A stretch of 64,000 bases of DNA, taken from contig CM059975.1 of assembly GCA_030490835.1 (NCBI GenBank), positions 35,000,133-35,064,132 of the forward strand. The letters are read 5' to 3'. This stretch comes from Annona cherimola. Taxonomy: Eukaryota > Streptophyta > Magnoliopsida > Magnoliales > Annonaceae. Below are positions 60,801 through 64,000 of the stretch, in pieces. A program made the translations under genes and the position numbers. Below the pieces are notes generated by a model that made no database searches, was not told where the DNA came from, and saw only the letters and a program-made list of their open reading frames with translations. Position 1 is the stretch's first letter; each line of letters opens with the position of its first letter.

Positions 60801-61841
60801 GAGCTTTTTGAGAGCTTAGAATTACTACTATATGAAAATCTATCATCTAGGTTGGTATCTTAGTAGCTCCAATTGGATTCATTTGTGCTTGTGTACATGT
60901 TAATTATCGTTCCTTGTGTTCTGTACTTTGTAGTCGCATTGGCTTAAGTCAGGAGTCAGCACATGGTGCAGATGGTTCAACCTTTAGAAAATCATCACAA
61001 GCTAGGCTTCTATGTTTTGTAGTGACAGCTATTGCAAAGCTTGCGACATGCCACCGTGAATTACTTCCTAGGGCCCGAGTTTCCTTGGCCAAGGTTTGTT
61101 CTTTTCTTTTGATTGTGCTTTTAGATAGGGAACACAAGTTCTTTCTTGTGCAACGGAAAAATGCTGTGGCTAAAAGTTTCTGAATCTCCCGGTTTGCAAC
61201 TGGTGCAAGATCCACCCACATTATGTAATCAGCTGATGGTTTGCACTTGAAACTCACGGGTTCTCAACATAAACTAAGGGTTTGTTTGGTTGCGCTTAAA
61301 AAAATGTCAACCAGAACTTGTCACTTTCTATAACTACCTTATTTTTAATTATTTTTCACATTTTCCTATACAAAATACCCTACTTTCAATCATTTTCACA
61401 CAACTATCCATAAAACTAACTTATCTGTTTTAACTTTATTCTCTTTACACATCATCATGACCCCTAGCATATCGCATCATTTTAAATCAATTTGACGACT
61501 TTTACCTCAAAAACTTTTCATCAAAAAGTTTTACTTCCAACCAAACACACCCTAATTACTCAAGGATTTTCCTCATATCATTGACTTTAGTAAAGCCTGT
61601 AAACAAAGTCGATTTAATTTCATCTGATTGGTGTGACAGGTGGCTCGTTCTCAGAACTCAGATATGAGGGTTTGGAGACGTGCTCGTGATTACTTGGGAC
61701 TAATGAATGAACCAGCAATATGCGTGTCTGTCCTGGGAACTGCAAGACAGGACCAGCCGAGTCCTGGCATTGTTAACTGGAGGGAAGGAGGTTCAAAGAT
61801 GATTTCTCATATTCCGTTCTACATTCTAGCCGAACAACAAG
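30762..61841 (+). CDS. AP5Z1: AP-5 complex subunit zeta-1, 15 exons, 3' end outside window
   Basis: Exons: 30762-30881, 30981-31121, 31224-31315, 31417-31513, 32193-32236, 32794-32882, 33154-33245, 33339-33485, 34517-34664, 34828-34904, 36350-36421, 59055-59102, 60723-60850, 60934-61093, 61640-61841. They join in one frame without stops to 552 residues plus one base. All introns are GT-AG. I recognise the protein as the plant AP-5 zeta subunit, the counterpart of human AP5Z1/SPG48, by recall of its conserved blocks. These include LPLFPSLMDLPILVVALEKV, the acidic GGDSGSDDSNTIDVAD loop, AAREL and RARDYLGLMNEPAIC. It is an alpha-solenoid partner in the AP-5 coat, which in animals works at late endosomes; the plant role is less defined. 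Plant homologues end soon after the point reached here, so only a short final exon is missing. Intron 11 is 22.6 kb and full of retrotransposons. Confidence 0.93.
30981..31121 (+). CDS. AP5Z1: AP5Z1 exon 2
   Basis: Residues 41-87 (VKKLYEMCKAGNSDDL onward). The acceptor follows a CT-rich tract and TTCGCTGCAG. The donor is CTG|GTCTCT and merges into a CT microsatellite at 31124-31141, a weak donor. The next exon (AILQFF) fits directly after NGLFLL, which supports the site. Confidence 0.88.
31224..31315 (+). CDS. AP5Z1: AP5Z1 exon 3
   Basis: Residues 88-117 plus two bases of codon 118. It encodes AILQFFIDFGEVVLHDAD and a following FFRSCLSR block. Acceptor TTCCACAG, donor CG|GTATGC. Confidence 0.92.
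31417..31513 (+). CDS. AP5Z1: AP5Z1 exon 4
   Basis: Completes Arg118 and encodes residues 119-150 (EFADPVVAEATLSFL to PTLLPQ). Acceptor GTTGCAG, donor CAG|GTATGC. Confidence 0.92.
32193..32236 (+). CDS. AP5Z1: AP5Z1 exon 5
   Basis: A 44-base exon, residues 151-164 (FFPLLLKLIAWQGE), ending two bases into the next Lys codon. Acceptor TTTGCAG, consensus donor GTAAGT. Confidence 0.9.
32794..32882 (+). CDS. AP5Z1: AP5Z1 exon 6
   Basis: Residues 165-194 (Lys completed, then LEKPFMKAFPGMISPSSFLP and on to SLMDLP). Acceptor ATCCCAG, donor A|GTGAGT. Confidence 0.92.
33154..33245 (+). CDS. AP5Z1: AP5Z1 exon 7
   Basis: Residues 195-225 (ILVVALEKVERSSGSLIGSS to STAPE). Acceptor AACCAG. The donor GAG|GTTATC is weak, but the phase and the next exon agree. 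Confidence 0.9.
33339..33485 (+). CDS. AP5Z1: AP5Z1 exon 8
   Basis: Residues 226-274, MLLALMDEAYTGSTIEDRGG and then an acidic Asp/Ser loop ending LLKDENDGLA. Acceptor GATGCAG, donor GCG|GTATAG. Confidence 0.92.
34517..34664 (+). CDS. AP5Z1: AP5Z1 exon 9
   Basis: Residues 275-323 (ERQWTSPGTATVLQAAINSP to IALKDVND) plus one base. Acceptor TTTTCAG, donor T|GTATGC. Confidence 0.92.
34828..34904 (+). CDS. AP5Z1: AP5Z1 exon 10
   Basis: Residues 324-349 (SLICALLPLLMTRNAMIFPE to FSYE). Acceptor GTTGCAG, donor GAG|GTGGGT. Intron 10 downstream holds LINE fragments and a MITE. Confidence 0.92.
35055..35116 (-). mobile_element. LINE 3'-end fragment in AP5Z1 intron 10
   Basis: On the minus strand the sequence reads GTGAGACATGGCTTATGATG and then GATGATG, the same 3' terminus as the RTE LINE at 27576-28801 (GTGGGACATGACTTATGATG). 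About 60 bp remain. A MITE at 35126 has landed at its inner edge. Confidence 0.7.
35126..35551. mobile_element. Mutator-type MITE with 9-bp target duplication
   Basis: 426 bp. The direct 9-mer ATAGAAATA flanks it at 35117-35125 and 35552-35560. The ends GGGCTTTCCCAAGTATATCC and, in reverse complement, GAACTTTTACCAAATATATC are similar. Imperfect pairing continues inward for about 80 bp (TTCCAAACATACCCACTACG with its partner near 35480). Nine-base duplication is the Mutator hallmark. Non-coding. Confidence 0.78.
35797..36127 (-). mobile_element. LINE 3' fragment, about 330 bp, in intron 10
   Basis: It begins with ATC/GAT tail repeats and, read on the minus strand, gives the C-terminal part and 3' end of the RTE LINE (CGCCAAGAATGG and the preceding PVR-like and MRENR-like codons). 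Flanks CCTGCTTTATGC (35781-35792) and CCTGCTTTACGC (36142-36153) may be a decayed target duplication. Confidence 0.72.
36350..36421 (+). CDS. AP5Z1: AP5Z1 exon 11
   Basis: Residues 350-373 (VQKRLLEFMLAAFERCPHFV to VLK). Acceptor TTTTTGCAG, donor AAG|GTACTT. It precedes the giant intron. Confidence 0.92.
36512..36785. mobile_element. Tourist-like MITE, copy 4
   Basis: The ends are GGGTGTGTTTGG and CCAAACACATCC, with TAT on both sides (36509-36511 and 36786-36788). It starts 90 bp into intron 11. Confidence 0.83.
37206..37414. mobile_element. Small MITE of another family
   Basis: The left end CCATTTGGTAATGTGAGAAT pairs with the right end in reverse complement (CGTGTTTGGTAAATTGAGAA), and GGAATGG follows in both. 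About 209 bp, non-coding. No target duplication was resolved. Confidence 0.55.
37990..38165 (-). mobile_element. Au-like tRNA-derived SINE, minus strand
   Basis: On the minus strand it starts GAAGGGTATTGGTGGTACAA. It contains a box-B-like GGCTCAAGTCG, GTGGAAACGG, a TAGACCCAAAATGG stretch and GGAGCTTAATGCACC before CTGCCCC. This order is that of the widespread angiosperm Au SINE (from recall). The 15-mers CACATGGCAGAAAAG (37975-37989) and CACATAGTAGAAAAG (38166-38180) flank it as a target duplication with two transitions. Confidence 0.83.
40618..40780 (+). mobile_element. Au-like SINE, plus strand
   Basis: It starts GGGAGCCTTGGTGCAATTAG, with box-B-like GGGTCCAAGTTCC, GGAAACAACCTC, TAGATCTAAAGTGG and GGAGCCTAATTCACTGGG. 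The flanking 19-mers at 40599-40617 and 40781-40799 begin CATGATTC and agree with a few mismatches. Confidence 0.8.
40866..40999 (+). mobile_element. Decayed Au-like SINE abutting the LTR block
   Basis: It contains GGATTCGAGTCCC (box B), AGGAAATAGCC and GAAGCTCTATGCACCAGATC, in the same order as the other SINEs. Its 5' part is poorly conserved. The first LTR begins directly after its T-rich 3' end, suggesting insertion into the SINE tail. Confidence 0.6.
41000..41345 (+). mobile_element. LTR fragment L1 (first 340 bp only)
   Basis: It starts TGTGAAACCCCGATCTTAGA, as the LTR starts of this family do, and runs to CTTGCAATCCGACGTCG. There a second copy of the LTR start follows at once. It is a tandem partial duplication of the LTR 5' end. 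Confidence 0.8.
41346..44262 (+). mobile_element. LTR L2, plus orientation (type 2)
   Basis: It begins with the second LTR start (AAACCCCAATCTTAGACACA) and ends CGGGGCGCTACA, followed by GAAATTG, which is the base of a primer site cut off before its core. A TATA box is at 42189. A GAACAGT-rich array lies at 42786-42885. Its middle part (43200-43760) is the type shared with L3, L5 and L6, not with L4 and L7. It pairs with L3 as an inverted repeat. Confidence 0.8.
42189..42197 (+). promoter_or_regulatory. LTR TATA box (L2)
   Basis: TATAAAAAG, about 0.85 kb into the LTR, at the place where L7 has TATAAATAG (54166-54174). It is in the same sense as AP5Z1. A consensus donor GAGGTAAGG lies downstream near 42340, suggesting a spliced leader. 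Confidence 0.5.
44269..46735 (-). mobile_element. LTR L3, minus orientation (type 2)
   Basis: It ends on the + strand with GATCGGGGTTTCACA, the reverse complement of the LTR start. Its left edge is truncated and joined to the GAAATTG after L2. Its arms match L2: 44269-46735 pairs with about 41346-43805, leaving a 0.46-kb loop. It serves as the 3' LTR of the minus-strand element with internal region 46736-47414. Confidence 0.8.
46736..47414 (-). mobile_element. Internal region of minus-strand LTR element
   Basis: 679 bp between L3 and L4. Near 46739 the polypurine tract lies in complement (CTCTCCCTCTT). At 47397-47409 a primer-site complement (CTCTGATACCA) lies 5 bp from the LTR end. No gag or pol is recognisable. 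GGTATCA-type units recur as in 52671-53345. The ORF at 46713-47000 is not a gene. Confidence 0.75.
47415..51945 (-). mobile_element. LTR L4, minus orientation (type 1), with hAT insertion
   Basis: It starts TGTGGCGCCCCGAA (LTR end in complement) and runs to CATATTTCCCT at 51945, stopping about 60 bp short of the LTR terminus. Without the hAT at 48879-49861 it is about 3.5 kb. It is the inverted partner of L7. The tetrad-like palindromes around 48340-48420 and the GTTTAC/CATTC short repeats near 47940-48010 occur in L7 as well. Confidence 0.8.
48879..49861. mobile_element. Non-autonomous hAT element, 983 bp
   Basis: The ends are TAGGGGTGCAAC and GTTGCACCCTA, with a perfect 8-bp duplication CCCATTTC (48871-48878 and 49862-49869). 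The inverted LTR copy L7 has a single GAAATGGG at 55582-55589 with matching flanks and no insertion, which proves the limits. It is a shorter relative of 25474-26848, in the opposite orientation. Frames across its GC-rich ends (49651-49983, 49629-49904) are artefacts. Confidence 0.95.
51946..52267 (-). mobile_element. LTR fragment L5, minus orientation (type 2)
   Basis: It matches L3 at about 44776-45100 (ACATCACATGATAT, GACTTTTCATAAAACTC, TTATAGGAATGACCACCC). It joins L4 on the left and the plus-oriented L6 on the right, with breakpoints in mid-LTR on both sides. Confidence 0.72.
52268..52670 (+). mobile_element. LTR fragment L6, plus orientation (type 2), 5' LTR of I2
   Basis: It matches L2 from about 43410 to its end with some loss, ending TTCGGGGCGCCACA. 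The primer site follows 5 bp later. Its first 2 kb are missing. Confidence 0.78.
52676..52687 (+). promoter_or_regulatory. Primer-binding site, tRNA-Met type
   Basis: TGGTATCAGAGC, complementary to the 3' end of plant initiator tRNA-Met, 5 bp after the LTR end. It is the standard site in many plant LTR elements, including Ty3 chromoviruses. Confidence 0.88.
53331..53345 (+). promoter_or_regulatory. Polypurine tract
   Basis: ATAAGGGGGGAGAAT lies directly before the LTR start TGTGAAAC. It is the expected plus-strand primer for reverse transcription. Confidence 0.85.
53346..57168 (+). mobile_element. LTR L7, plus orientation (type 1), 3.8 kb
   Basis: It begins TGTGAAACTCCGATCTTAGA and ends at CGCCGGTTCGG, lacking the last bases of the family end. 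It contains TATAAATAG at 54166-54174, GAACAGT-type repeats at 54766-54875, a donor-like GAGGTAAGC near 55121 and the empty site of the L4 hAT (55582-55589). It is inverted relative to L4. No protein is encoded; the 55993-56217 minus frame is not supported. Confidence 0.82.
57350..58250 (-). pseudogene. Copia-type gag remnant, minus strand
   Basis: On the minus strand, gag-like helices (a KYNTNNTSIKKFL-type block near 57995 and a Lys-rich block near 57800) lead to a decayed zinc-knuckle neighbourhood (GYLRRDCR near 57530) and a THMTEKNFVA stretch near 57450. The order fits Copia gag. Many stops and frame changes break it. No reverse transcriptase follows. A short direct repeat (AAATACATTAATGCA near 58724 and GATACATTAGTGCA near 57225) may mark remnant ends. 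Confidence 0.62.
59055..59102 (+). CDS. AP5Z1: AP5Z1 exon 12
   Basis: A 48-base exon, residues 374-389 (KPIIDRLGEAYDSSAK). Acceptor CTTGCAG, donor AAA|GTAAGA. The tiny exon follows the 22.6-kb intron. Confidence 0.92.
60723..60850 (+). CDS. AP5Z1: AP5Z1 exon 13
   Basis: Residues 390-431 (TELALQLCWAVGEHGGGGIS and on to LYENLSS) plus two bases. Acceptor TTCTATAG, donor AG|GTTGGT. Confidence 0.92.
60934..61093 (+). CDS. AP5Z1: AP5Z1 exon 14
   Basis: Residues 432-485. A Ser-rich variable stretch leads into ARLLCFVVTAIAKLATCHRE and RARVSLAK. Acceptor TTTGTAG, donor AAG|GTTTGT. Confidence 0.92.
61278..61552. mobile_element. Tourist-like MITE, copy 5
   Basis: 275 bp in AP5Z1 intron 14. The ends are GGGTTTGTTTGG and CCAAACACACCC, with TAA on both sides (61275-61277 and 61553-61555). 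Confidence 0.83.
61640..61841 (+). CDS. AP5Z1: AP5Z1 exon 15, last exon seen
   Basis: Residues 486-552 plus one base: VARSQNSDMRVWRRARDYLG, then LMNEPAICVSVLG, a variable loop, and SHIPFYILAEQQ. Acceptor GTGACAG, donor G|GTAAAA. A short C-terminal exon should follow but was not found before 64000. Confidence 0.92.
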
Positions 61842-64000
61842 GTAAAATTTCCCATCGAATTGCTTAACTATTGGAAAGTTCTCTCAACTGTTTTAAGTGA
61901 TGCGCTTATTATGTATTGTGTTTCTGTGCATGTGTGGACATATCTCTGCATGAGTGATCTGGTTTGGATTTTAGGTTACTTATTTTAATTTACCTTTGAC
62001 CCAAACCAAACCATATTGCCATCTAGTTCCGGTTGAACTCAAATCTTCCCAAAATCCAAACAATTTAAAATTTAGGGTGTTTGGTTAGTGTTTCAGATTA
62101 TCCTGATTTCATTTGCACTCTATGTATGATTAATTAATAGGTGCATGGGCCGGTATGAGCGTTGTTCTGAATTGCAATAAATACCTATTCACAGAGGAAA
62201 AATTTTGGTGTCTAAACTCTTCAAAATGCTTTTATTCTTCATAAACTACCATTCCTGGTTTCCCACATAGAGGAGGTAGATTTGAAGTAACAGAAGTCCA
62301 GTTTTCAGTATCGAATTGGAAGTTTTCGTTGTTGGTTGAACACAAATAAAAAGTTTTGTTTGTTGGTTGAACACAAATAAAAAACAACTCTTAAACCTTT
62401 CTTGCCTTTTGCTTCAGAAAGTTTCCAATGAATGTATTCTTAGCATTGTTTTATACAGATTTAAACAAAACATTGAGAGAATTTTGTTTTGTGAAAGAAC
62501 ACTTGATTTGGGGGAAATTCCCAAATTGTATAATTTAATCCAAATTCGTCATATTTGATGGTTGGTAATAACATTAAAACAATAAATCAAACAAAGTATA
62601 ATGATTTGTGCTCTAATTTTTTGAGTTTTTGTGAATATAAAAATTAGAGGCTTTGGGAACAAATATAAATGAAATTTCTTTGCAAATACTATGTTTAGTC
62701 ATGATATAATCAACATATTTAGTTGTTTTATTTTGGATTTTTTTTGGTTCGAATATTTTTACATTATCCCAATTTATTAAGAATTTTTAATGGAATTTTC
62801 TTAAATTTTAAAATTTTTCCTTTTTTACTATCAAAATTTCCCTATAAAAAAGAAATTATCATGCATGAACATGTGGGCCAGTGGGTTGTGTTGCCAACAT
62901 TCTTACAAGTAAGTTTTTCTTAAAAATATATGCTTCATCAATTTTTCTTTCAAAAATGTGAACGTGTGCATTTGTCAGCCTATATGCATATTTATGCAAG
63001 TTCATCATCTATTAGATGGTTTTAAAAAATATGAATTTCTCCATGGTTATGATCACTTCAATTGTTAAATGCTTTTTAAAATAGGGTAAATGATATAATG
63101 CAACTCTCCATGTCCATGCACTCTTTTAATTTTAAAATTTTTAAATCCTAACTACTTATATCATTTCTGTACTTACGATTTAAAAATCAAATGTATTCAA
63201 AATATTTGTTATATCTTCATTTTAAAAATTTAATAGTTATGTATTTTACTGTCAAAAGATGTTAAAATTTTTAAAAGGCAAATTCCACATATACCTAACC
63301 CTAATTCCACTTATATCCATGAACTTTTAAAAATTTCAAATATACTCCAGGTATGTTGCCTAAAATTCCATTTATAACCTCACCATTAAGGATATCTTAA
63401 ATGGGTTGTTAACCAGTGAAATGACGAATATGCCTAAGTCCTAATTATGATTCTACAATTAAAAGTTCTTATTTTAATAAATTTTTAGTACTTGCACAGT
63501 TGTAGAATCATATATATATGTATGAAAAGTGTTTTAATGCATCTAGCTAAAAATCCCATTTATTATTATAATTTTTGAAATTTTATTTCATAAAATTCTT
63601 GATCTGGGTGTATTTAATGTATAAATCAAGTTTTATTATTTTTGAAAATGTATATATATATATATATTTAAAAAAGGGGGTTTGGGTACTTTTTTAAATG
63701 ACCAAACTACTGCTATGGGTACTTTTTAAATGACCAAACTACTGCTATTTTCAACAATCGAAAAAATGTATATATACATTTCCAAAAATAGCAAAACTTG
63801 GGTTATAGATTAAACACATCTAGATTAAGAGTTTTATAAAAAAGATTTTCAAAAAAATAAATAAAAAACGGAATTCTAGCTGGATGCATTGGAACAATCC
63901 CCTTTGTATATATTTGATTGTGATTTTTTAGCTTTGAATGAACCAACCTAAAGTTATATTAGAGCTTAGGCATAGTCATTTCACAAGGGGGCTAATGGCC
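61842..64000 (+). other. AP5Z1: AP5Z1 intron 15, partial
   Basis: It starts GTAAAA and has no recognisable last exon. It holds a TA microsatellite at about 63651-63668 and a 33-bp tandem duplication at 63684-63748 (unit GGGTACTTTTTTAAATGACC and so on, twice). Bases 63276-63430 resemble the ends of the MITE at 35126 (CCTAATTCC, ATATACC words), possibly a relative. Confidence 0.6.

Noticed and set aside
61842..64000. Last AP5Z1 exon
   Set aside because: No acceptor followed by a frame resembling the expected short C-terminal tail was found; it is probably beyond 64000.
1..64000. CRISPR arrays, rRNA, tRNA genes, bacterial operons
   Set aside because: No regularly spaced short repeats with unique spacers, no rRNA segments and no tRNA cloverleaf beyond SINE-derived box-B motifs were seen.

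Overview
This is nuclear DNA from a flowering plant. It is AT-rich and dominated by transposable elements. It holds one split protein gene with GT-AG introns, plant-type SINEs, Tourist-like MITEs, hAT and Mutator-like elements, a non-autonomous LTR retrotransposon family and a decayed caulimovirid integration. The species cannot be named from sequence alone. The long introns suggest a lineage with expanded introns.

Gene: the only host gene I can support is on the + strand from 30762 to beyond the right edge. It encodes the zeta subunit of the AP-5 adaptor complex (AP5Z1). Fifteen coding exons join in frame to about 552 residues. The short last exon lies outside the window or was not recognised. 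Intron 11 is 22,633 bp, while most other introns are 0.1-2 kb.

Left region (1-29.9 kb): no host gene. From left to right it holds a GC-rich dispersed repeat, a terminal-inverted-repeat element (2245-3613), a broken endogenous pararetrovirus (3795-9163) between 157-bp direct repeats, a 326-bp tandem duplication, a decayed TIR element split by a 2.06-kb solo LTR (12307-15290), a related unsplit copy (17764-18553), an inverted relative of the solo LTR (to 20721), and a long-TIR Mutator-like element (about 25292-29807). The Mutator-like element carries an hAT insertion with a perfect 8-bp target duplication and an RTE-type LINE with a 48-bp target duplication.

Gene region (29.9-64 kb): a nested repeat ends about 165 bp upstream of the AP5Z1 start codon. 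Intron 10 holds LINE fragments and a MITE with a 9-bp target duplication. Intron 11 holds three Au-like SINEs and then a 16-kb block (41000-57168) of one LTR family in both orientations. That family has very long LTRs (up to 3.8 kb), an internal region of only about 0.68 kb without recognisable genes, a tRNA-Met-type primer site and a polypurine tract. The opposed copies form two multi-kilobase inverted repeats that would lie in the AP5Z1 primary transcript. One opposed arm keeps the empty site of an hAT insertion found in the other arm.

The most unusual observations are the LTR family (internal region built from decayed copies of its own primer-site unit, two LTR types paired in one element), the hairpin-forming intron, and the viral integration with long, transition-decayed flanking repeats. 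All comparisons were made by eye.
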